64,000 nt of DNA from the NCBI GenBank assembly GCA_013398055.1, contig VZRS01006725.1, positions 62,001 through 126,000 on the forward strand. Direction: 5' to 3'. Positions 13,001 to 25,669 of the stretch are shown in pieces. Origin of the DNA: Ifrita kowaldi (taxonomy: Eukaryota > Chordata > Aves > Passeriformes > Cinclosomatidae). Positions within the stretch are counted from its first letter, which is position 1. Each line of letters starts with the position of its first letter. The notes under the pieces were generated by a model that saw only the letters and a program-made list of their open reading frames with translations, had not been told where the DNA came from and searched no databases. The position numbers and the translations under genes are program-made.

Positions 13001-16000
13001 CATTTAGGGAAGGAGGTACTTTTGCATAGCAGCCTCAGGGGTGATATTGAGACTCTGCTCATCAGAGTCGGCAGGTGTGGAATCAAAGTGTTTGAAGGAT
13101 GGTTTTCCACACTTGTCTTGGACAATGTCTGGAAATATGAATATTAGAATTGATTTTCAGATTTCAATTAAACCTGAAAACCCCAGTTCAGTGTGCTTAA
13201 AAAGCAGTTTGCCAAGTTTGCTGGGCTCTTAGCTGGGTGCCAGCTGTGCACCCATGGGTCAGGGAGAGGCTTTCCATGGGATTGAGCAGGAGTCTCCACA
13301 GGCCAGGGCATTCCTTCTCCTTACTAAAGGTAAAAGAAATTAGGTCGTAAAGTAGTTCATGTATCAGTGAAACCACAGTAATTCCAGTTGGAGTTGATGA
13401 AAATGAGACAAGGCACTCGCTTTTACTAAGTGTGTTGAAAGCCAGTTGGGGACTGAGGAGATAAAGACGACTGGTTTAGTCTTAATCTTTTGGGCTGTTT
13501 TTGCCTGTTAAGCACTTGATAAACTGGGAATAAATGCATATTACAGCTCAGATAAAGGAAAAGGAAAAATCCCAAAAGCTGGGTGTATTGCCTGCCTTCA
13601 CTGGCCCACTTATTCTTACGTTTTTTTTAAAGGGTGTTCTTATGGGTGTTTTTTCTTATGGGTATTATCTCTACATGTCAGCTGAGTTTTGTTGCTGACT
13701 TACTAACAATGAGGAATACAATTTAGAAATAAATCAGCTCCTAATTTGATTACATGGGCTTTTTTTTTTATTGCATTCTTCTACTAATCGAACAGCAAAT
13801 TACATAAAATTGAGGATGGAAAAATAAATTTGCGGGATATTTTTCTTTATGGTTTTGGTGAGTCATTATGTTACAAAATCATACTTTATCCATAAACTGA
13901 GTTGGGAAGGCAAACTAGAATGTAGATATTTTGTTACATGTTTATTGATGTTTTTTATTTTAATGTGACTGAAAGTTTGACTTTCTGCCTGACAAAAATC
14001 AGAAGGTTATATTTCTTTCTGCAGCAAAGTTTCAGACCAGTGAGCCTCCTGGCAGGGTGATCAGAGCTGAGTTTCAGTGATGGCTGTACAGATTGCCAGA
14101 TTATATTGTATATAATTAGCATTTGTTGTTCAGAATTCTTCTCGGTTATACCAGTGAGAAGCCAGAAGTACTCTCCTGAGATCAATGCATTTTCTCTGCT
14201 ATTTACACTGCTGAAATCACAGTTTAGCTCATTGTGTGTTTTTATAATACGTTGTACACAACTGTGAATGCATATTTGATTATAATAGAAATGTGATTAA
14301 ATTTCAGCTTTGTTCACTTCACCTGCTTTTGCTCACAGTATCTCTGCTGAGATTTATTCCAGCGTTCAAAACTCTTCATCTGATTCATGTGGCTGCCAGA
14401 AAAATGGAAACAGCAGACAACAAACAAATAAAAACCCTTCTGCCAAGACCTTGATTCCTTTTCTTCCTGCAAACACAGGTTTCGTCTCTGCCACTGTGGC
14501 AAATTTATACATTGGGTATTTCCATTCCCTGCAGCAACAGAAATAGAGGCTCGCAGCCAAAGTATAAGAAATGGATAGGTCTTCAAATACTAACTTTAAA
14601 ATATAGGTAGTAGGTATAATTTCCTGTGTTTGTGGCTTGTTTTCCAAGAGGAAAATTTAAAATTATCCTGGTAATTCAAGCAAGATTGCAGGCTGTGGAA
14701 TGAGGCTGGAGTGTCTCATGGACATGCTCTGGGCTGCCCAGTGTCAATCTCCGCTTTTCCATCGGAGCACCTCTGCAGTCCCAGGTGCCAACAGCTCTGA
14801 AGTGATGCATCAAACTCTGCCAGCATTACTGTCCTGCCTCTCTCCATGAGAGCCAAGCTCTTGGGGTAAATCAGCCCTCTGCTTTAATGCCTGTCAGCGT
14901 AAGCCCAAGTTCTCCTGCTGTAATTTTTCCCTAAGTGTTGCATCCAGTGTTACGGACTGAGCCTGTGTTTATCATCATCTCCTCTCCCTGTTTCAAACAG
15001 AAAAACCCAAGATATCCTTTCTGAAAAAGAAAGGCAGATACAGCCACGGAACTTGCCTCTTTCTATGAATTAGCATGACATAGTTCTCCTTTTTTGTGGG
15101 AAACAATGCGCCACTGACTGAATCAATAAAAATTGATTTTTGAATAGGGAGTAGAGGCAAACAATTGCATAAGAGGGGAAATAATCTTATGCTGAAAGCA
15201 ATGCACATTTTACCAGGAACTGATGAATGCGTAGAGATGAAAAATAAAGCAGGACATTTATGACCTGAGGGGGAAAAAAAAAGAAGTTAAATGGGGTTTT
15301 AATTCTGATTTGCGATATTTTTGTGACTAATATAGAACAAAGTGTCTAATTTTATTCTAAGCTAATTCAGGGTTTGTTTTTTGGGTTTTTTTTGTTTTTC
15401 ATCTTTGCTGGCTTATTTCTGTTCAGTTGTGAGAGAAGTGTGCTAAATAGACCCAGAAGAGCTTTCAAAGGATAGATTGCTATTGCTTTCACTTGTACAA
15501 AAAAGTTAATTATGGAGGTTGGGAAAATGTTGCTGCTTTAATGATAAGGGACTGCTGTACAGAAATGACTGACTGAGCTAGTTTTCAGGGTCATCTTAAT
15601 TTTAAAATAAATGACAAAACATCAGGCTCCTTGATCATTCTGAGCATTAGAAATGAAAGGTCCGACATGCATGAGAAGTACCTAATGATCAGAAAATCTG
15701 AGATAGGTAACAGAGGAGGAGCTCAACCAAAAAATAATTCATTAGAATTTCTGTGTAACACAATCTTTCTAGAAAGTAATTTAAAAAAATGTACAGAACC
15801 AAAGTTGTAGAATTTTTGCCTGAGTTTATAGACTGTTAAATAAAGCAGAATTTGTAATAAATTAAACCATAATTTAAACCTCTGTTTTTTATGCTTCTCT
15901 TCATGGATCCTATTCTGCCATTCCAGTCAATTAGGCACTGCAGAATTTCAAAGGAGAACAGAACTTGGATTTTATTTTTGACATACTAAACTTGACATAT

Positions 16001-17543
16001 TATCATCATTTTTGCTTTAGTATTGGTGCTGTAATGCAAATTTTCACATAGAAAATACGTATTTCCCCCATTTTCGCACTAAAGACTGAAAAAGGGGAAG
16101 GTCTATTCAAGGTTTGTGCCACACTTCTTTGCCAGGAATATGAAGACCTGTAAAGGCTACTGCTCACTAGGAACACAGGAAATACCCTAGGAGTACAGGA
16201 GAAACCCTGCCTGTGAAATTAAAGAGTGATTGCTTAAGAGCATCATCCTTGAGAAGTGCCGAGAGTAATGATGGGTGAACCTCTGTAGGTACCAGAAATT
16301 CACATTCTGCCTAAGTAAATGTTCTTAAATGAATGCATTGAGTCCGGTGCAAATTGCTGCAGGCCAGTGAACCTCTGAGAAATCCTGCAATAAACAGATG
16401 TCTTCTGGGATCAACAGCCAGGTGGCCTTGAGGGTCTCCTCTGTCAGCAGCACTGAGCATAGATTGTTGGCATCCCGGGCTGTTCTGAGCTGGGAATGGT
16501 TGGTGCTCTGCTGCCATGCCAGTCCTGGAAAAATTTCACAGCAGAGGGGAGTCCTCTAGGGCTTAGATGCAATTTATTTCTTAATACCTTCTGTATCTAT
16601 TACCTAATGGCTTTTGACTACTGTCATTTTTTTAGGTCATCTCTAAGACTCATTATGTTTGAGCACCAAGTCCAAGCTACAGAGAGTTGGAGTTTCCATG
16701 TTCCCCTCTTTTTTTTGGAGTTGCAGAAATTTACAGAGCGTTTTGAAGACAGACATTTTGTATTTTGTGCCACCTTTACTGACTTGCTTGGATTGAAAAG
16801 AATCCTTCCACTGCCTACTGTTGGAACAGAACATCTGCAGGAAGTGCCCAAGCAACAATCTCATCAGCATTCCCAGTATTCTCCATTTGGTTTTAATTCT
16901 TCAAAATCCAATACCCCAGTATTTAAAAAATTTATAATCCTAGCCTGTTGCTGTTGCAGTCAATGAAAAAAATATGTTCAAGTAATGAAGAATTGGTAAT
17001 ACAGTAGAAATTAGCAAAGATAGATATTTGGAAGTTATTGCATTAATTTAAAATTCATAAAATTAATGAGTTTTGTATAAAAGTTACTATTCTCGAGATG
17101 CTTAGAATGAAAACAGTTATTAGAAACTTTATTAATATTAAAATGAAGAAACATTTTGCTTTTTCTTCTCTTTTTTTGTGCACTCCTTTTGCAATTTTGA
17201 AATATGTTGGCCTTACAAACTGTGACGGTGTAGAAACAAGAGTGGTAGAAGTTCAATAGTGATGAAATATGGGATCTCAGCCAAGTGTTACTTATATGAA
17301 TTATTAATATTCACATATTTGGGCTTCTGTTTGTTCCTTTATTGCTTCTTAAGTAGAAAAGGTGTGATTTTTGCAGTGTTTGAGGACAGGACTGGCCCTC
17401 ACTTGGGCTGTGCCTCGGGTAAGTATTGGTTGAGGTCAGCAGTACTTGCCTCCTGGCATTACAGTTTCCCAGTGGCTGCACAGACTGAGCCTGAAACTGT
17501 AACAGATACCAGGAGGTTGTAGCTATTCCTTAAAATTGCATAT

Positions 17544-17599
17544 GTATTAAATATATCTATATTTGTGAGCTGTATTAAACATATATATATTTGTGAGCT
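17544..17599 (+). repeat. Two-copy 28-bp tandem duplication
   Basis: Copy 1 (17544-17571) and copy 2 (17572-17599) both begin GTATTAAA and end TATTTGTGAGCT. They differ by a few bases in the AT-rich middle. A recent local tandem duplication is the simplest reading. Confidence 0.85.
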
Positions 17600-17880
17600 G
17601 CTGTGCTTCTGTGGTTTGTCTCCCGTCTTGTTGGTGAGAGTTATGAGACTGACTCCCAGAGTTGCATACAACATTGGCTACCATATCCTACAACAAAGAG
17701 CAAAACCGTTGCTCGTTCCAGGGAGTCATTACTGAGATCTTGGCAGAGGCAAAACGTTGGAGTTAAAAGAAAATACTGCTGGGGAAGTGATGTGGGAAAG
17801 CTGGTCATGGATGCTGAGGCTCGAAGTGCTGAGAGCAGGAGCTGGAGCTGCAGGAAGGAACTGGTAGGGGGACAGAGGGC

Positions 17881-17918
17881 CACTGCAAATGGAGATAGGT
17901 GGCACTGCAAATGGAGAT
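17881..17918 (+). repeat. Two-copy 22-bp-period duplication
   Basis: The 16-mer CACTGCAAATGGAGAT occurs at 17881 and again at 17903, separated by a 6-bp spacer (AGGTGG). It lies in a purine-rich tract. A short slippage-type duplication is likely. Confidence 0.8.
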
Positions 17919-20586
17919 TGGCAACTGGAGGCAAGCCAAAGAACTGGAGAAGAAGAGCATTTAGTAGAAAAACACTGTGCTCAGCAAGGGGGTTAGTAGC
18001 TTGGAATTTTGTGGTTTGTCCAAGAGAGTCTTGGATGCTTAGAGAATAGAAAATTAGAATTACGGATATTGAGTCTGGAAAATTATGGGGATGAAAAAGA
18101 TTGGAAGGAGGAGTTGTGAGGAAAAGCGTTTTAGTGTGACTGTGTTTGCAGTGAGTTGATCGAGCCGATGCTTTCGTGAAGATTCCCCAGTGCTGGAGGT
18201 TTGCCTGGGGGAGTAAATGCAGAATATCACTGTGCTCCAGAGATCTCATGTGCATTAGAGACCCCTGGCTCAGGCTGCCACTGAGCTGCTTTTTGGTAGA
18301 CAACTTTTAACCTAATAAATACATTTTTTCATGTGTAGGGTATTTGAAAGCAGAGCATCTTTTATTGAAATACTTCCCCCAATAAACCTAAAATGTAAAC
18401 AGTTGGCTTTGTTTATTCTGAAACACATAGTTTTGGTAGGACTATAGCTCCATTTGCTTTTGTTTCACATGAATACAGGAAATATATATTTTCATTTGCT
18501 GGGGTTATTCCTTACTAGCATGTGTTAAATTTTCAGCATAAGCAGCATATATAGATTTAAGAGCTAACCAGGACTTAAGTGTAATTCCTTTCGAGCATTT
18601 AGCTATTAACTTCATGTGAGTAAAGCCACTGAGTTGCTTATTTAATGACTTATTTGTTTATATGGAAAATCAATTAGCACAGCTCCTGGGGTTTCCTTAC
18701 CTTTTCTCTTCAAGGATTCTCCCCAGGAGCGGTACTGGCACAGCGAGCTTTTGGCATCCATGATGTGCCTCGGTTCACAGGGGGTTCCTGAGGTGCAGGA
18801 ACCTTCCAAGTCAGTGCACCAGAGCAGGGGAGGAACTGGGGAGTGAGACTTCAGAGCTTTTAAACTTGCTCTTACAGCCAGCACTAAGAAATGCCAGCCT
18901 TGGGTATTGATGGGGAAGATAATGCTAATGGAAATAAAAGCATCATTGCTTTATTTGAATAATTAGTAGCTCCAAAAGTTCCAGCCTGTGCTGTATGAGC
19001 ACTTGCAACTGTTGTTTTTTCCTATTTTTCCTCCTTTTGTTAAGAGATGGATGTTCTCTGGGACATGTTGCATGTGCTGGGGAGGAGTGTGCTGGAATAG
19101 CTCTGTGTACATGGGGGTGGAGGCGAGAGGTGCTGGGATCCTCTCTCTCATTTGCTGCCAGTTCATTTGGTTCTGGGCCCTGGTGCCCCAGGTCTGGTCT
19201 CTTGGGAGCAGGAGAGCCCAGTGCCTCCAGGCTGTGTGCTGGGCCTTTCTGTCACTGCTTTGAAGCAGCTGTACCTCCTCTTGGGAGTCTCTCTTGAGCC
19301 CTCCAGCATTTTTTGCCTGGCTTTGCCCAGGTTCACAAAGTGGTCTGTCTATGCTTGCCACACTGAGATAAATCTGTTTTTTTTCATGGAAAGTCAATTA
19401 TACTCCCATTTATAAGCCTGCAGATGCTTATTAACAGGAAGTCTTCTAGTTCAAGAAAGCACAAAGCAGAAAGCTGTTGATGGGCAGTGAACCCCACACA
19501 TTTCTCCTGGCACTCAGAATTGGCACCAGCACGTACCAAGATCCCATTGGAACTTGGGGCTGTTGGCAGCAATGTGTGCTTGTAGCTACCAAACCCCAAA
19601 TTAAAAACAAATGGCAGTGGCCATAATAACATTATTTTGATACAACATGTGAAGGAGTGACACCGAGGTTGGGTGAACAAAACCCCTCCCTCTTGACCAC
19701 ATCACTCTTGTTTTCAATACACATTCAAAAACACTTGATTTTTAATTCCATATTTCCTTAAGCACTCACTGTAAATAAGAAGGGAAACTGTAAATAAAAC
19801 AGCAATAACTGATCTTCTAAATTCTTTCTATTTTTAATCCTGGTATCATAGAACTTCCTAAAGAGCAGCAGATATTTTGACAGTTCTATTTAGCTTATTT
19901 GGAGTCTAAATATTTAATTTTTTTATCATAGAAATGAAGAGAGAGTGCTTATTTTTAAGGTTGCAAGTATTGAAACAGTGTCCTTTACATGGCTTCTAAG
20001 AAGTCTGATGACTTAGAAGGAAACTGAGAAATGAGGAATATTTAAATCTGGTTGGAAATACCAGTCCTCCAAGTGAATACTGATTCATTCAAATAATTGT
20101 GCCCAGTTTTGAAACTCAGACTTTAGAAAGGCAAAGAGAGGATTGTTGTTCATAGATAGGATGCCATGAGCAGTTTCCCAGTTTATTAACCTGTGCTGCT
20201 CAGCGGAGGAAAGGCGGAGCAAACACCAGATCCCCACTCGAGAGAGTTTGATGGTTTTGTTGAGTGTTGATGGAGTGAAACAGTGACATTCAGCAAACAG
20301 GTTTTAAGGCTTGTGTGGCAGATATGAAATGCAGAGTAAATATTCCTAGTGGACTGTATAAGGCTTTGCCATCAGTGTCTCCGATTGTCTCCGTCAATCA
20401 CAACCCCCCCGGGGACAGCGCCGGCACTGGCCTTGTGCTGCACAGCCTCATTGACTTTTATTGTGGGATGTATTTCATCCTCTGCAGGAAGGAAACAGAG
20501 ACTGTGCATGCAACTTGTTCTGCAATGCAAGGAAAGAGCTGGAGATGGGATCAGGACAGCCACCTGCTCTTGGTCGAGGAGGAAAT

Positions 20587-20871
20587 GGACTTTTTACAAG
20601 AGCGTGTACTGACAGAACAAGGGAGAATGGATTCAGAGTGACAGTACTATAAGAAGGACATTTGGAAAAGTTCTTTACTGTGAGGGTGGGGAGACCCTGG
20701 CACAGGTTGCCCAGAGAAGCTGTGCCTGCCCCATCCCTGGAGTTGTCTGAGGTCAGGATAGATGGATGGAAGGTGTCCCTGTGCATGGCAGCAGGGGTGG
20801 AGCTAGATGGTCTTTGGAGTCCCTTCCAACCCAAACCATTGTGTGACTTTATGATTCTATGATTCTGTGCT
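20587..20871 (+). mobile_element. CR1 LINE 3' end, 5'-truncated
   Basis: Plus-strand CR1. The last ORF2 codons are visible near 20662-20760, including RPWHRLPREAV and APSLE. The 3' UTR follows ('ggtctttggagtcccttcc', 'aacccaaaccattgtgtgac') and the tail 'atgattctatgattctgtg' ends at about 20871. The frame is broken by stops and the 5' side is lost. The start near 20587 is where resemblance to CR1 ('acaagagcgtgtactgac') begins. Confidence 0.92.
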
Positions 20872-23800
20872 CTATTTTAGAAGACATCATTGGCCTGAAA
20901 TTAAATTAATTACGTTTTTCCAATATTCCACACATACTTTCATGTGCTATAACTGTGTGTGAGGGTGTCAACACTGTACTTTTTTCACCTTCTCTCAATT
21001 TTCACCTCTGCACATCCATTAGAGCCCGACATGTGCAAAAGGCAGCCAGACTGAGACTTAATTCTGCAGTCTGCTCCTGATGGGAATATGTGCATAGTAC
21101 CCATTAAAGTGTAGGGATTTCAGCACAGGAGCAGTGGTCTGTTTGGACACAGCTGGAAAAACTGGAGATTAAATATATTATTTCAGAACAGCAGCTGTGA
21201 AGCTGGTGACTCACTGCAAAAAATGCTGACAGTATCCTGCTCTGCCTGTATTTTTAACATACACAGTACTGCATGTATAAAATACAACTAAAAATAAAGA
21301 GTATTAAATCCCCATTAGAAAAAACCAAAAAGTGCCATAGTTATGGAGCAGAGGATTTCTTTAGGAAAAATTCAGGTTCTTGAAAGTAATTGAAGATAAA
21401 TTAAATGGGTCACATCACTACTTCTTGTTCAAGCTATGGAGGTCATTGGTTTGGAAATGTCTGCAAAAAGGTGAAAAAATGAGAATTTTTTGGTATGCTT
21501 TTGAGGGAGATAATGGAATAAGTGCTGAGAATGAGAGTGGATTGGTCATTTTGCATACAAGATCAAGGGAAATGAGGGTAAAGGAAAATAACTTTGGGGG
21601 AAGCCCTATTTTAAGTACTCTTTAGGGAGATACATCCTTTGAGTAGAGAGAGGTTATTCTCATAAATGAGCATGTTCAACAATGAAAATTCACAATTCTG
21701 TGTTAGCAGCCTCTATGCCAGACAGGAGATAGCCCTGCAAGGCCTGCTGGCAGAAGGATCACAAATTTCCACTCAGTGGAAACCAAGTAGTGTCATATCT
21801 AAGAATGTGGGTACAGTTGGTCGAGAAAAGTAGAAGACTGTTTATCATTAAAGCTCATAAATCACTGTGGTTGGATCTTTTTGGGGTGCCTCAGCTGGTT
21901 GGATGTCATCCCTGGAGAGCAGTAACTGAGGAATGGCATTCCCACTAGGGCAAATTGAAACCAAGGAGAATTTTGTGAGTGTTCCCAATTAATTAAGATA
22001 TTACCAGTTCAGCAAAAAGAATAAAAACATTAAAAAGTGCAATAACTGTAGATACAAGTAGCATGTTTTAATACATTCTTTGATCATTTGTCCCCTGGTC
22101 AGCATTTCTTTGAAATACTACAAAAATGGGTGAGATGGGGAGTATAACTGGAATAAGGGTGGGTGTGAACTTCTCCTAGTGCTAAAGCTCTTGATCCCCA
22201 CTCACACCTACACACTGACATTAACTGAAAGCACTTGCAATTAAACCATGAATCCAGGTGCCTGCTGGTGTCAGGGAAAAGAGAGAGAGTGATGTTATAT
22301 TTTCAAAATATCTGTAAACGCTAATGTGACACATCTCGCAGCAGGTAGAAAGACCTGGTACTTTAGTTGTGGAAGGAAAATCTTTTTTATATTAGCTCTC
22401 TTACCTTTCAGATGCTTTTAGAAAGGCTGAAATGTATAGCTGAAAGGAAAAATATTCTGTCTGAAGCTAGGAAAAAAAAGGAAATCATACCTTTTTCATC
22501 TTGCTACAATTAGAATACAACTGTAAACCATGTAGTTCAAAAATTGTTGATGAACTCACAGGTCTGATCTGAATAACCATCTGTAAATTTTAAAAATTAA
22601 AATCCCTTTAGGAAGTAGTGACCTTGCAGAGCTTAAATTGCTTATAAAATTCTGAAGGCTGAATTAGTTAGGAAAAGTGATGAACTAGATAAAAAATAAG
22701 TTAAAAAAATCAGTACAAGCTGTTCTTCCCCGTCTGTCCAGAGGGCTGTGAGAAAAGCCTGACTTCTGGCTGAACTGTCTGCCGTTTGCTGTTTCCTCCA
22801 GTTTGCTTCTTATCGTATTTATGACCGGACCCCGGCAGCTTTAGCAAACGACTCAAGCAGGGGCTCAGCTTGGAGTCATGAACCGTCTCTGGCGACTGCG
22901 ATCGATGCTGCCAGCGGGATGGACCGGCACGTGCTGGGGGACAAGAGGAATGTCAAACAGTGCTTATCCAACAGAAGCATTCCTTGCAAACCATAGGTGG
23001 AGTCCTGGTTACAGAGGGGGATCCCATCCTGTTGGGCACTGGAGAGGTGCTCGTACCTGGGGCTCATTGGGGTTGAGGCGTTTTCCTTGCAGAATTCCCA
23101 TGTAGATAAAAGCGGGGATGCTGAATGCCAAGTCCTGCACACTGGGTTCTCCCAGCAGAGCTGAGGTGATGTTAAACACTTGCTCTCCCTGTGCTGCAGG
23201 CCCTCCACTGTCAGCAGTAATGGGGCTGTTGTCTTATCTCTGCTGGGGGTGGGTGGCTGCGCTGAGAAAGGTCTCGCTCTGCTCTTTCTTCTCTACTTTT
23301 GTGTCAAAGGTGATGCTCCTGAGGAAGTTTTTGGTGGCAGCAGCAAAGTTCCCCGTGGCCTCTGGTTGTCAAATGTTACAGAGGCTTTATTAAATGGTAA
23401 ATAAGAGAAGGAAAGCCCTAAAGAGAGCGATCTTGGCCAAAATAGCGCTGCAGAACAGTCTGTAAAATAACAGGTGAGTGAACTCAAACACCAGCAGAAG
23501 CAAAGATGCCCATATTGGCCATTATGGGGCACCTGGGGGCTTTTACAGCAGCCTAAACTTTCTGCCAGTTAATTTTTATGTTGTTTTGAAACTGGATCAT
23601 ATTCACTACTGTTGTGCAAATGCCATTAATTTAAAGAACTGTCAATCAGAGCTGGTTGTTAGCATGCAGGGGTGGTGGTATGCAGAATTCATTGTAGTAG
23701 TTACACTGTTGTGTAAAATGCTTTAGTCCATTGCCCTGTGTACACGATGGAGATCAAATACGGCACAAACTGATGAAAAAATTCTCAAAGCTCACAGTGT

Positions 23801-23916
23801 CTTTTAAACAGAACTTTGAAGCTGGGGTTTTAAAATTGCATTATTTAATGTTTAACCATTAAAAAAAAAAGTACTCTTTAAAGAGTAGGTGGCACTGACA
23901 TGATGTCATCAACTTT
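20872..23916. other. Non-genic unique sequence with CpG-rich patch
   Basis: Mostly AT-rich unique sequence. The exception is 22790-22930, which carries about eleven CpG dinucleotides in 140 bp, far above the local background, and coincides with the candidate exon given separately. No repeats were recognised. Confidence 0.55.
22802..22996 (+). other. Candidate exon (unrecognised open frame)
   Basis: A splice-acceptor-like sequence (pyrimidine-rich 22779-22799, then AG at 22800-22801) precedes a frame open from 22802 to a TAG at 22994-22996, 64 codons, starting FASYRIYDRTPAALANDSSR. There is no in-frame start, so it would have to be an internal or terminal exon. The patch is unusually CpG-rich for this window, which can reflect coding or regulatory constraint. 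I do not recognise the peptide, and the frame is also open upstream of the acceptor as far as 22763. It could equally be a conserved regulatory element or chance. Confidence 0.2.
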
Positions 23917-24061
23917 TCATAAAATCACAGAACGGTTGGGATTGGAAGGGGCCTTAAAGATCATCCTGTTCCACTCCCTTGCCATGGGCCGGGACACCTT
24001 CCTCTAGACCAGGTTGCTCCAAGCCCCGTCCAGTCTGGCCTTGGACACTTCCAGGGATGGG
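23917..24061 (-). mobile_element. CR1 LINE 3' end, 5'-truncated
   Basis: Plus-orientation text 'aaaatcacagaacggttggg', 'attggaaggggccttaaaga', 'gggacaccttcctctagacc' and 'ccttggacacttccagggat' is the antisense CR1 3' end. The minus-strand element has its 3' terminus at 23917. About 145 bp survives and nothing is coding. Confidence 0.93.
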
Positions 24062-25641
24062 TACTCACACTTAAATACAAACCAGAAGTTGCCAAACTAA
24101 GACTTCAAATCTGAAATGAACAGAACTGTTGTGCCAGTGGTGCAAAACTAACAATTAAATACCTGTAAGATGAGTATTACTGCAAATAGGGAATAATTTG
24201 CTCTGTAGAAAAGCCCAAGATTTTTCTACAATTCAAAAACTTGTGCTTGCTTTATCAGGGACCTGATAAATGGCTGAGCTGTGTTGGCTACAAATTAGGT
24301 CTGTTGACTTTCTGCTCTTCATTAGAGGTAGTGTCAGATTTGTACCTAAAACAGAGCGAAAAAACAGTAGTAAAACTCTGATATAACCAGCACAAAATCT
24401 CAGTAGTGTACAAAATGTCACTTAGGAAACTCTTTGATGTTTGTGGAAACAGCATATTAGCTTTATTTGTCTGTTCGTTCCATTTGCATTTCTGTGCTCT
24501 TTGCTTCCTGAGGAAATCTTTTTCCATTTAATTAGCCACAAAAGCTAAGATACATACTTGTTAACAGGCTTAATTTGCAGCGCTGTGCCAAAGGTTCTTT
24601 GCATGCCTTTGTCTGGAGTGTGGGAAGAGAGGACAGTTCCATGTTGTTCCTACCAAGCCCATAGCAGGAATGGCCATTGCTGCTTTTGTGCCACTGTTTC
24701 CAGTACAGCTGCTGTTGGATTCAACACTTCTTGCTCTTAATCAAGTTTTTCAAAAGCCTCTGTCGCACCTGCCTTGCCCCTTCACACACCTGCAGAGGGA
24801 TGGGTAACATCACCAATTCCGGGTGTTGCTAAACGTGTGACTTTCTAATCATAAAATTTCAGTCTGGTGCATACTAGATGTTTATACAATTTAATATTAT
24901 CAAAATTTAGGATATAATCTCACGAAAATCAGGTTTCTCAATATTTTCTAAAATTTTAAGTACACTGAAGATTATGGTCATTTATTGCCTTCATTAATTT
25001 TTGGACCCGTGTTCAAAATAATGAAATATCATAAGATTAATATCTGTTGTACACGAATATAATAGGAACGTTCTAATTTGCAGTTAATTTGCAGACTTCC
25101 CTTTGTGTATGAACTTTCTATACTAAATCATGCCATCTTTGCAGTGTGGTTTTTTTCTTCGAAGTAACTTTTATTTTGACAGTTCACATGTCCCATTAAA
25201 AAGTACTTCCTCTCTTTTTTTATACAGATAGGTTGTTTACCAGTATTTTTCAAGCAATGGGGGAAAAAAAATCCATCCTTTAAGAAGGACTAGGGAAGGT
25301 AAAGAATAACAATGACAGAGAAAAAGTTAAGTTCTCCTTTAAAAAAAGTACTCACGATCTAAACTGGGTCCTGGACTCCAGTCAGCTTGTTGACCCCAAG
25401 AACCCCCAAAATAATTTACTGATATATTGGTATGTTAATATCCATGGACAAATTCCATATTGCAATAAATTCAGTGTGTTTCAGCCTCAGAAAGCTACCC
25501 CATGTAATTAAAAATATTCCCCCTAATGAAGAATAACTCCTAAAGAAAACAAAAATCTCTGCTCTCACAGGCCTGATGTCCAGCAGTGGTTATTCCTGAT
25601 GCCAAACACCCTTTTCCAAACACATTCCTTACTTTACATCC

Positions 25642-25669
25642 TACTAAACCAACAGCAGTTGGTTTAGTA
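25642..25669. repeat. Perfect inverted repeat, 12-bp stem, 4-nt loop
   Basis: TACTAAACCAAC (25642-25653), loop AGCA, then GTTGGTTTAGTA (25658-25669). The arms are exact reverse complements. Flanking bases do not extend the stem. Confidence 0.95.

Larger units (their letters stand above)
13001..20586. other. Non-genic unique sequence
   Basis: No recognisable gene. It contains a 15-bp-period duplication at 13638-13663, a 28-bp tandem duplication at 17544-17599 and a 22-bp-period duplication at 17881-17918. The longest stop-free ATG frame of the window is on the minus strand, 17641-18303 (220 codons, Leu/Ser-rich, no motif I know). Its plus-strand complement is purine-rich (17750-17960), which by itself thins out stop codons. 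A small CpG-containing patch at 20384-20430 precedes the next CR1. Confidence 0.55.

Noticed and set aside
14600..14622. let-7-like string 'taggtagtaggtataat'
   Set aside because: The let-7 seed is not intact and no complementary arm giving a precursor hairpin is nearby.
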